Shown here: one piece after another, positions 1 through 5,670 of the stretch
Layout: the number at the start of each line of letters is the position of its first letter
Position numbering within the stretch: the stretch's first letter is position 1
From: Syntrophaceae bacterium
GTDB lineage: Bacteria; Desulfobacterota; Syntrophia; Syntrophales; UBA2210
DNA length: 6,589 nucleotides
Direction: 5' to 3'
NCBI GenBank assembly: GCA_030619435.1
Contig: JAUXBI010000101.1
Location: 1-6,589 of the forward strand
Notes under the pieces: model-generated
Seen by the model: only the letters and a program-made list of their open reading frames with translations
Told to the model about the DNA's origin: nothing
Databases searched by the model: none
Position numbers and translations under genes: made by a program

Positions 1-130
1 AACTTCAGCGTTGCGCCGCATCCTTCCTCATTGCGACGTAGCAATAAGTACATCTCTCTCCTCAGGATTTGCGCGCCTTGAATTTGGAGCTTTTTACTTT
101 GCCATCTAAAATCGACTTTTTACGAGTGCA
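1..130. repeat. Intergenic palindromic repeat-like segment, probably cut by the window start
   Basis: No convincing coding frame is visible. The segment has nested, imperfect dyad symmetry. Bases 13-24 (GCGCCGCATCCT) are roughly complementary to bases 64-76 (AGGATTTGCGCGC), and between them ATTGC (30-34) pairs with GCAAT (41-45) around a 6-base loop. It ends in CGACTTTTTACGA (114-126), a motif I remember at the edges of dispersed intergenic repeats in Desulfobacterota genomes. That family assignment comes from memory, not from a search. If it is correct, the other end lies before position 1. The fold and the lack of a gene are seen directly; the status as a multicopy element is inferred. Confidence 0.4.
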
Positions 131-162
131 TCTTTTTTTGTTTCTGCACGGGGGCTGATTGC

Positions 163-813
163 ATGAATAAGATAATCTTTATCATATCGGGTGGTGTCGT
201 GAATGATCCGCAGTCTCTTTATGAGGAAATCAGGGGTATCGACAGTTCGGTGATTATATGCGCCGACGGCGCGGCGCAAATATTGAAAATGTTTGATATA
301 ACACCCGATTTTATTGTGGGCGACATGGATTCTATTGATGAAAATACCCTGAGATATTTTGAGACAAAGGGGAGCGGGATTATCAGATATCCCGGAGATA
401 AGGACGAAACTGATACACAGCTTGCGCTTGAATACGCGTTCGGAATGAATCCGGATGAAATACGCATATTCGGTGCCCTCGGAGGGAGGGTTGATCATAT
501 GCTGGCGAATATATCCCTCCTTGTGATGTGCGCGAAGAGGGGCGTTGACGCGAAAATAGTGGATAAGGATTGCGAACTTTTTGTCATTGACCGGTCATGT
601 GTAATCGACGGCAGAGAGGGCGAAACAGTTTCTCTGATTCCCATCTCTTCAGACGTCAGAGGTATAACTCTCGAAGGTTTCAGGTATCCTCTTTCCAACG
701 GGTTAATGAAGATTGGAAGGCCATACGGCGTGAGCAACAGGCTGATCGGAACAAGAGGGACAATTTCGGTGAAGTCGGGGTATCTGCTGATTATAAGACA
801 GTTCGAAGTTTAG
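163..813 (+). CDS. thiN: Thiamine pyrophosphokinase (thiamine to thiamine diphosphate)
   Basis: This 216-residue cytoplasmic enzyme transfers pyrophosphate from ATP to free thiamine, giving the active cofactor TPP. The length is normal for bacterial TPK. All family blocks are present: an N-terminal strand ending in SGG (9-11), ADGAAQIL (34-41), PDFIVGDMDSI (48-58) with the metal-binding aspartates, KDETDTQLAL (80-89), and GALGGRVDHMLAN (104-116). A C-terminal thiamine-binding beta domain follows at about 140-210. The ATG at 163 places the conserved first strand directly at the N-terminus. A G-run at 150-154 eight bases upstream is a weak ribosome binding site. This enzyme needs thiamine, not the thiamine monophosphate that ThiE makes, so a phosphatase is implied. 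It lies 88 bases before thiD and may be co-transcribed with it or be a separate unit. The symbol thiN follows Bacillus usage. Confidence 0.93.
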   Translation: MNKIIFIISGGVVNDPQSLYEEIRGIDSSVIICADGAAQILKMFDITPDFIVGDMDSIDENTLRYFETKGSGIIRYPGDKDETDTQLALEYAFGMNPDEIRIFGALGGRVDHMLANISLLVMCAKRGVDAKIVDKDCELFVIDRSCVIDGREGETVSLIPISSDVRGITLEGFRYPLSNGLMKIGRPYGVSNRLIGTRGTISVKSGYLLIIRQFEV

Positions 814-820
814 TAAGTTA

Positions 821-858
821 GAAATTATTTTCTGCGTTTTTTGGCAGAAAATAATTTC
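821..858. promoter_or_regulatory. Perfect 15-bp inverted repeat in the thiN-thiD gap
   Basis: Bases 821-835 are exactly complementary to 844-858, with an 8-base loop (GTTTTTTG). It begins 7 bases after the pyrophosphokinase stop codon. The stem is A/T-rich and is not followed by a T-tract on either strand, so it is not a textbook intrinsic terminator. It could be an RNA stabiliser or processing hairpin, a weak attenuator, or a dyad operator. The repeat itself is certain; the role is unknown. Confidence 0.6.
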
Positions 859-870
859 ATTAACGCACTT

Positions 871-887
871 ATCCCGTTTATCGGGGT
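871..887 (+). promoter_or_regulatory. Small hairpin next to the thiD ribosome binding site
   Basis: ATCCCG (871-876) pairs with CGGGGT (882-887) around a 5-base loop, with one G-U pair. It ends four bases before the thiD Shine-Dalgarno-like AGGGGT (891-896), which lies 5 bases before the ATG at 902. It could modulate thiD translation. It is short enough to be chance, and it lacks the conserved CTGAGA and other core elements of a TPP riboswitch. Confidence 0.3.
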
Positions 888-901
888 TAGAGGGGTAAGA
901 T

Positions 902-1726
902 ATGGCGATAAAAAGAGTGTTGACGATAGCGGGATCGGATTCCGGCGGCGGTGCAGGAATACAGGCGGATTTGAAGACGATTACCGTACTCGGAGGGTTC
1001 GGCATGAGTGTGATCACGGCCCTGACCGCTCAGAATACGTTAGGTGTGCATGGAATCCACGAAGTGCCCACCGATTTCATTGAAAAACAATTCGACGCAG
1101 TGGCTGCCGACATCGGTGTTGACGCCGCAAAGACGGGGATGCTCTCCAGCTCTGAGATCATGAGAACCGTTGCGAAAAAAATAGAGGAATACAGTATAAA
1201 AAAACTCGTAGTTGATCCGGTGATGGTAGCCAAGGGGGGGGCGATGCTTATAAGACAGGATGCGAAGAAGACCCTGATAGAAGAGCTTTTACCACTGGCA
1301 TTTGTAATAACCCCCAATATTCCGGAGGCGGAAGAACTGACCGGGATGAAGATTACAACTGTTGAGGACATGAAAGAAGCGGCCAGAGACATAAACCGGA
1401 TGGGTGCAAAAAATGTCTTTTTAAAAGGGGGGCACATGTCGGGGGATGCCCTGGATGTTCTCTATGATGGCAGAGACTTTCATGAGTTTACCTCAGAGAG
1501 AATAGACACAAAGAATACGCACGGTACCGGATGCACCACCTCCGCCGCTATTGCCACGGGGCTCGCCCAGGGAATGGATGTGTTCGAAGCGGTTAGAAGG
1601 GCGAAGGATTATATAACCATGGCTATCAGGCATTCCTTCTGCATAGGCAGCGGTCATGGACCGACCAACCACATGGCCTATCTGTTCAAGGACGGTGGTA
1701 TGCCCGAAAGTGGTTTTAAGGAATAG
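902..1726 (+). CDS. thiD: Hydroxymethylpyrimidine / phosphomethylpyrimidine kinase
   Basis: ThiD phosphorylates HMP to HMP-P and then to HMP-PP, the pyrimidine donor for ThiE. The 274-residue length is typical of the stand-alone ribokinase-fold enzyme. Visible landmarks are AGSDSGGGAGIQAD (10-23), Gln44 in ALTAQNT (the pyrimidine-contacting position in the family), KTGML (77-81), DPVMVAKGG (105-113), TPNIPEAEEL (137-146), LKGGH (174-178), and the catalytic anion-hole block NTHGTGCTTSA (205-215) with Cys211. The GSGHGPTNH tail near the C-terminus is also usual for ThiD. There is no ThiE or ThiN fusion. AGGGGT at 891-896 supports the ATG at 902. An eight-G run at 1234-1241 encodes Lys111-Ala114 of the active-site loop. 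The 8-base gap to thiZ indicates an operon. Confidence 0.96.
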   Translation: MAIKRVLTIAGSDSGGGAGIQADLKTITVLGGFGMSVITALTAQNTLGVHGIHEVPTDFIEKQFDAVAADIGVDAAKTGMLSSSEIMRTVAKKIEEYSIKKLVVDPVMVAKGGAMLIRQDAKKTLIEELLPLAFVITPNIPEAEELTGMKITTVEDMKEAARDINRMGAKNVFLKGGHMSGDALDVLYDGRDFHEFTSERIDTKNTHGTGCTTSAAIATGLAQGMDVFEAVRRAKDYITMAIRHSFCIGSGHGPTNHMAYLFKDGGMPESGFKE

Positions 1727-1734
1727 AGGCTGTT

Positions 1735-2478
1735 ATGCTTTCAGTTTCAGGTCTGACAAAGAAATTTGAGGGTCTCACCGTTATGGAAGGGTTTAACCTG
1801 ACCGTGCGCAGGGGTGGTTTTACCACTCTTATAGGGCCGTCCGGTTGCGGTAAGAGCACGTTTTTCGATGTACTGACCGGCGTTTTTTCCAGGGATAGCG
1901 GCAGGATATCCTGGCTTGGAGAAGATGTACCCGATTTGATGGGCAGGGTGGCTTACATGCAGCAGAAAGACCTGCTTCTCCCGTGGTTTTCCCTGATTGA
2001 CAATGCCATGCTCCCGGTAAAGATTGCAGGATCTGACGAGAACGATTCGCGGGAAAAAACTATAGCCCTGTTTGAGCGCCTGGGACTGGATGGGTTCGAG
2101 GATTATACACCACAGAAAGTGTCTGGCGGCATGCGCCAGCGTTGCGCGCTGGTAAGAACCCTGATGTTCGAGCATGAACTGGTTCTCTTGGACGAACCCC
2201 TTTCCTCCATTGACGCTATAACCCGAAGAAGTCTCCAAGGCTTGCTCCTGTTGCTCCAGAGTGAGTTTAACAAAACCATACTGATGATCACGCACGATAT
2301 AGATGAGGCCCTTCTGATGTCTGATGAACTGCTTGTTCTGACGCCTATGCCGATGCGGGTAAGGGAGCGGTTTGTCCTGGATATGCCGAAACCCGGAAGG
2401 AGCGGTAATCCTGAATTGCTGAAGATAAAAGAGCACGTGCTTGAAGAACTGGAGGGGGATTTCGATGGAACGATCTAA
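1735..2478 (+). CDS. thiZ: ABC transporter ATP-binding protein, thiamine pyrimidine precursor importer
   Basis: This 247-residue ATPase powers import through ThiX. It is a complete nucleotide-binding domain of the nitrate/taurine/sulfonate (SsuB/TauB-like) class: Walker A GPSGCGKST (34-42), Q-loop YMQQKDLLLPW (74-84), signature VSGGMRQR (129-136), Walker B LVLLDEP (149-155), D-loop SSID (157-160) and switch histidine in ITHDIDEA (His187). The ABC fold alone cannot tell HMP transporters from taurine or nitrate ones. The ThiZ call rests on position between thiD and thiM/thiE and on the NMT1/THI5-like binding protein downstream. The ATG at 1735 is preceded by GAGG (1726-1729) that overlaps the thiD stop codon. 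The 3' end overlaps thiX by 14 bases. Confidence 0.88.
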   Translation: MLSVSGLTKKFEGLTVMEGFNLTVRRGGFTTLIGPSGCGKSTFFDVLTGVFSRDSGRISWLGEDVPDLMGRVAYMQQKDLLLPWFSLIDNAMLPVKIAGSDENDSREKTIALFERLGLDGFEDYTPQKVSGGMRQRCALVRTLMFEHELVLLDEPLSSIDAITRRSLQGLLLLLQSEFNKTILMITHDIDEALLMSDELLVLTPMPMRVRERFVLDMPKPGRSGNPELLKIKEHVLEELEGDFDGTI

Positions 2479-3202
2479 CTGGATTTCCCTGCTGATTGTC
2501 CTGGCTGTCATTGCAGCTTGGGAGTTTGCCTGCGGGTGGTTTTCTATCCCTGATTTTATCCTTCCTGCCCCCAGCGAGATATTAAAGACGACAGTATTTA
2601 AAGCCTCTCTTCTCCTGCCGCACGCGGGTGTGACCGCGCTGGAGATAATAATGGGGATCTTCCTGTCCCTGCTGGTCGCGGTGCCACTTGCGACGGTCAT
2701 GTTTGCCTGCCCCTCGGTCGAACGGGCCCTGTCGCCTTTTCTCGTGACGTCTCAGGCGGTGCCCGTATTCGCCCTGGCGCCTCTCCTGGTGATATGGCTT
2801 GGATACGGTCTCTCCAGTAAGGTTCTGATGGCGGCGATTATCATCTTCTTTCCCATAACTGTCAGTCTGCTTGAGGGATATAAGAACTGTGATCGTGAAT
2901 ATGCGGTTTTCTTCGATCTGATGGGCGCTGGATTCTGGAAGAAGATGCGACTCCTCTACTGGCCATGGGCCCTTCCATATTTCTTTTCCGGGTTGAAGGT
3001 GGGAGTCACCGTTGCCACGATAGGAGCGGTCATCGGAGAATGGGTGGGAGCGCAAAAGGGTCTGGGTTATCTGATGATACAGGCCAACGCGAGGCTGCAG
3101 GTGTCGCTGGTCTTTGCGGCGATACTGTGCCTCTCCGTTATGGGGCTCGCCATGTGGGTATTTGTCGGTTTTCTGGAAAAGAGAGTCATTTACTGGAAAT
3201 AA
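2465..3202 (+). CDS. thiX: ABC transporter permease, thiamine pyrimidine precursor importer
   Basis: This 245-residue inner-membrane protein has about six hydrophobic spans, the first near residues 7-25 (ISLLIVLAVIAAWEFACGW). The cytoplasmic EAA-type coupling loop, which docks on the ATPase, lies at roughly residues 138-180 (LEGYKNCDREYAVFFDLMGA onward, including a W-ALPYFFSGLKVG stretch). This is the BPD_transp_1 permease of the taurine/nitrate/HMP type. The ATG at 2465 is chosen over an in-frame TTG at 2441 because GGAGGGGG (2451-2458) sits 6 bases before it and the protein then starts like its relatives. The gene overlaps thiZ by 14 bases, which suggests coupled translation and matched subunit production. 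Substrate assignment comes from context. Confidence 0.88.
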   Translation: MERSNWISLLIVLAVIAAWEFACGWFSIPDFILPAPSEILKTTVFKASLLLPHAGVTALEIIMGIFLSLLVAVPLATVMFACPSVERALSPFLVTSQAVPVFALAPLLVIWLGYGLSSKVLMAAIIIFFPITVSLLEGYKNCDREYAVFFDLMGAGFWKKMRLLYWPWALPYFFSGLKVGVTVATIGAVIGEWVGAQKGLGYLMIQANARLQVSLVFAAILCLSVMGLAMWVFVGFLEKRVIYWK

Positions 3203-3210
3203 AGTTATAG

Positions 3211-3235
3211 GTTGGGTTGAGGTACGAAACCCAAC
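3211..3235. repeat. REP-like palindrome in the thiX-thiY gap
   Basis: GTTGGGTT (3211-3218) and AACCCAAC (3228-3235) form a perfect 8-bp stem around a 9-base loop (GAGGTACGA). The sequence is very close to a widespread intergenic palindrome (GGTTGGGTT ... AACCCAAC) that I recall from cyanobacteria and other bacteria and that resembles REP elements mobilised by RAYT transposases. There is no T-tract, so it is unlikely to be a terminator. It may help fix the higher level of binding-protein mRNA usual in ABC importer operons. The palindrome is seen; the family link is from memory. Confidence 0.55.
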
Positions 3236-3264
3236 AAAAGCCTGGAAATCAAGAAAGGGAAAAT

Positions 3265-4215
3265 ATGATTATGAAGAACAGTTTTAAGGTATTTGTTTCA
3301 ATTATCCTGGCGTCGTTTTTTCTGCTTACGGCGTCTCCCATCTGCGCTACGCAGAGGATTACGGTCATGCTGGACTGGTTTCCCAACATAGACCATCTAC
3401 CCATCTATGTGGCGCAGCAGGAAGGTTTTTTCAGCGATGAGGGGCTCGATGTCACGATATTAACACCTTCCTCGACTACAGACGCCATGAAGCTTGCCGC
3501 TTCCGGTAATGTTGACATCGCAGTTTCATACGAGCCACAGGTGATTATCGGCGCCTCAGTCGGCCTTAATATTCAGGTTGTTGGAAGACTGGTGGAACAT
3601 CCCCTCAGTGTTCTCCTCTTTCTGAAGGGGAAAGGGATCAAAAGCCCGGCAGACCTGGAAGGCAAGACGATAGGGTACACCGTTCCGGGCATGATGGATG
3701 TGCTTATGGAGGCATTTGCCAAGATCAACGGGATCAAGAGCTACGAGCCGATCAATGTGGGTTTCTCGATTGTCCAGTCTCTGGTGGCGGGGAAGGTTGA
3801 CGCGATTATGGGACCCTATAAAAACTACGAAACCATAGCGCTTGAGGAAAAAGGGTACAAACCGGGGTATTTCGAGCTGAGCGAATGGGGAATCCCGGAC
3901 TACGACGAGCTGGTTTTTATAAGTGGAAAACAGACGGTGACGGAAAGGCCAGAGGCTGTCAGAGGCTTTGCTCTGGCGATAGATCGCGCCATTTCCCGGG
4001 CGAGGAAAGATCCCCAAAGGGCACTTGAGACCTATTTCAACGCCGTGCCCGAAGCCCCGCGGGATATGGAATCGAAGGCCTTCGCAATAACGCTTCCGCT
4101 TTACGCCCACAGTCAGAGTTGTGACATGAAAAAATGGCAGAAGTTCGCCGATTTTGCCCTTCGTTACGATCTTATTGAAAAGAAGGTGGACGTGGCGACC
4201 ATCCTGGGAAGATAG
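3265..4215 (+). CDS. thiY: Periplasmic substrate-binding protein, NMT1/THI5-like (thiamine pyrimidine precursor)
   Basis: This 316-residue exported protein would capture HMP or a related pyrimidine and deliver it to ThiX. An N-terminal signal peptide is clear: KNSFK, then a hydrophobic core (VFVSIILASFFLLTA), with likely cleavage near SPICA-TQ at about residue 29. The cysteine there lacks a good lipobox (S-P-I-C), so a soluble periplasmic protein is more likely than a lipoprotein. The mature protein opens with ITVMLDWFPNIDHLPIYVAQ, the family hallmark; EGFFSDEGLDV and LAASGNVDIAVSYEPQVIIG follow, as in NMT1/THI5-like domains. The start is ATG 3265, or ATG 3271 two codons on; both are served by AAGGGA (3255-3260). 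An upstream in-frame TTG (3217) would begin inside the REP-like palindrome and is rejected. Taurine or nitrate-type ligands cannot be excluded without context. Confidence 0.87.
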   Translation: MIMKNSFKVFVSIILASFFLLTASPICATQRITVMLDWFPNIDHLPIYVAQQEGFFSDEGLDVTILTPSSTTDAMKLAASGNVDIAVSYEPQVIIGASVGLNIQVVGRLVEHPLSVLLFLKGKGIKSPADLEGKTIGYTVPGMMDVLMEAFAKINGIKSYEPINVGFSIVQSLVAGKVDAIMGPYKNYETIALEEKGYKPGYFELSEWGIPDYDELVFISGKQTVTERPEAVRGFALAIDRAISRARKDPQRALETYFNAVPEAPRDMESKAFAITLPLYAHSQSCDMKKWQKFADFALRYDLIEKKVDVATILGR

Positions 4216-4220
4216 GAGGA
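4214..4220 (+). promoter_or_regulatory. Strong ribosome binding site for thiM
   Basis: AGGAGGA overlaps the thiY stop codon (TAG at 4213-4215) and lies 5 bases before the ATG at 4226. It is the best Shine-Dalgarno sequence in the window. It decides the thiM start against in-frame upstream start codons located inside thiY. Confidence 0.85.
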
Positions 4221-4225
4221 ATTCC

Positions 4226-5029
4226 ATGAAGATTACAGCAAAGGATATTTGGCTGGATGTTAAAAAGATCAGGGAGACCTCTCCCCTGATCCACAACATA
4301 ACCAATTACGTGGTGATGAACGGCACTGCCAACGCGCTTCTGGCGATAGGGGCGTCTCCGGTTATGGCACATGCCGTGGAGGAAGTGGAGGAGATGACAG
4401 GTATTGCCCGTGCCCTGGTTATCAATATAGGTACCCTGAGTGAATCATGGGTGAAGGCTATGTTCTGCGCCGTCAGACGGGCTGGCGATCTTGGGATACC
4501 GGTTATTCTGGACCCGGTAGGGGCCGGAGCAACCTCCTATAGAACAAAAACCTGCCATGACCTCATCGATGCCGTTTCTCCTGCTATTATCCGTGGAAAT
4601 GCCTCCGAGATCATGGCGCTTGTGTCAGAAGAAGCAAAGACAAAGGGAGTGGACAGCTCCGATCCTTCTTCCGCCGCACTTGATGCGGCAAAGCACCTGA
4701 GCAGAAATGCAGGCAGTACCGTTTGTATAAGCGGAGAGATTGATTATATCGTGGATGGTGAGAGTGTGATAACAATTGAAAACGGACACCCGATGATGGG
4801 AAAAGTTACCGGTATGGGCTGCGCGGCCACCGCCCTGTGCGGCGCCTTTGCCGCCGTCAATTCCTCTTTTCCGACTGCGGCCGCGGGGGCCATGGCAGTG
4901 ATGGGTATCGCCGGAGAGATTGCCGCTGAAAGTTCCGAAGGGCCGGGCAGCCTGCAGGTCGGCTTTCTGGATGCACTTTTCCAGTTGTCTGAGGACGACC
5001 TGACAAATCGTATCAGGACAGGAGAGTGA
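4226..5029 (+). CDS. thiM: Hydroxyethylthiazole kinase
   Basis: ThiM phosphorylates 4-methyl-5-(2-hydroxyethyl)thiazole to the thiazole phosphate used by ThiE, a pure salvage reaction. The 267-residue length matches the ribokinase-like trimeric family. Diagnostic blocks are PLIHNITNYVVMN (20-32), TANALLAIGASPVMAHA (34-50), DPVGAGATSYR (96-106), IIRGNASEI (121-129), GVDS (141-144), GHPMMGKVTGMGCAATAL (187-204) with the catalytic Cys199, and GPGSLQVGFLDAL near the C-terminus. The start at ATG 4226 is fixed by the strong AGGAGGA just upstream and gives the standard family N-terminus. It lies 10 bases after thiY and 2 bases before the thiE ATG. Its presence, with no thiG, thiS or thiH here, marks the locus as salvage-oriented. 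Confidence 0.96.
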   Translation: MKITAKDIWLDVKKIRETSPLIHNITNYVVMNGTANALLAIGASPVMAHAVEEVEEMTGIARALVINIGTLSESWVKAMFCAVRRAGDLGIPVILDPVGAGATSYRTKTCHDLIDAVSPAIIRGNASEIMALVSEEAKTKGVDSSDPSSAALDAAKHLSRNAGSTVCISGEIDYIVDGESVITIENGHPMMGKVTGMGCAATALCGAFAAVNSSFPTAAAGAMAVMGIAGEIAAESSEGPGSLQVGFLDALFQLSEDDLTNRIRTGE

Positions 5030-5031
5030 CA

Positions 5032-5670
5032 ATGAAGGGTCTGTACCTGGTTACCGATCGTGGTCTGTGTGGCGACAGTTCCCTCGAAGATGTGATATTG
5101 CAATCTATAAAGGGTGGTGCCCGTTATGTGCAGATACGTGAAAAGGATCAGTCCACACGGGATTTTATCGAAGAAGCCCTGAGAATCAAAGAGATCCTCA
5201 AACCCTATAGTGTGCCCCTGATTATAAATGACCGTGTTGATGTGGCGCTCGCGGTGAAGGCGGATGGCGTGCATGTGGGACAGGACGACATGCCGTATAA
5301 GATGGCGCGGTCACTCATGGGTCCCGGAGCGATTATTGGCCTGTCTGTGGAGACATGGGAGGACGTCGAGGAGACCGAGACCCTTGATTGTGATTATATC
5401 GGTGTCAGTCCTGTCTTTGAAACGCCCACTAAGACCAATACAAAAGGCGCCTGGGGGCTGGACGGTCTTGCCAGGATCAGGGCCTTTTCGCACCATCGGC
5501 TTGTTGCCATCGGAGGACTGAACGCATCCAATGCGGCAGATGTGGTAAAGTCAGGCGCCGATTGCGTTGCCGTGGTCTCCGCTGTATGCGCCGCGTCCGA
5601 TCCCGAGACGGCGTCAAGGGAACTGGCCGGTATAATAGCAGATGCACGGGGAAGAACGGGTCGTGTATGA
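5032..5670 (+). CDS. thiE: Thiamine phosphate synthase
   Basis: ThiE condenses HMP-PP with thiazole phosphate, releasing pyrophosphate and making thiamine monophosphate. The protein is a 212-residue TIM barrel of normal size. Visible motifs are YLVTDR (5-10), VQIREKD (33-39), LIINDRVDVAL, DGVHVGQDD, the diphosphate-binding YIGVSPVFETPTKTNTK segment, AIGGL and VAVVSAV. The complete set favours a true ThiE over the related TenI thiazole tautomerase. ATG 5032 is preferred to the in-frame GTG at 5026 (which overlaps the thiM stop) because CAGGAG (5019-5024) is 7 bases before the ATG and relatives begin MKGLYLVTDR-like. The 3' end overlaps the next gene by 4 bases (ATGA). Its product, TMP, is not a substrate of the pyrophosphokinase encoded upstream. 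Confidence 0.95.
   Translation: MKGLYLVTDRGLCGDSSLEDVILQSIKGGARYVQIREKDQSTRDFIEEALRIKEILKPYSVPLIINDRVDVALAVKADGVHVGQDDMPYKMARSLMGPGAIIGLSVETWEDVEETETLDCDYIGVSPVFETPTKTNTKGAWGLDGLARIRAFSHHRLVAIGGLNASNAADVVKSGADCVAVVSAVCAASDPETASRELAGIIADARGRTGRV

Noticed and set aside
99..126. Possible promoter TTGCCA (99-104) with TACGAG (121-126) before the pyrophosphokinase
   Set aside because: The -10 match is poor, the spacing is 16 bases, and it falls in the repeat-like segment, so it is too weak to annotate.
126..149. GTGCA / TGCAC stem with a T-rich loop as a terminator of an upstream gene
   Set aside because: The stem has only 5 bp with a 14-base loop, and the T-run is inside the loop instead of after the stem.
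814..901. TPP riboswitch before thiD
   Set aside because: The gap has hairpins but no CTGAGA-type core or other conserved TPP-riboswitch segments, and 88 bases is short for the full fold.
1747..2700. A 317-residue open frame on the minus strand opposite thiZ and thiX
   Set aside because: It is antisense to a complete ABC ATPase with all motifs, has no domain signature, and spans a gene boundary on the other strand.
3556..4305. Long open frame on the minus strand opposite thiY
   Set aside because: It lies antisense to a gene with clear family motifs, shows no recognisable domain, and has a composition typical of a shadow frame.
5562..5666. N-terminal extension of the HAD gene into thiE
   Set aside because: The extra residues are Arg/Cys-rich out-of-frame thiE sequence. 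The HAD fold begins right after the ATG at 5667, which forms a standard ATGA overlap.
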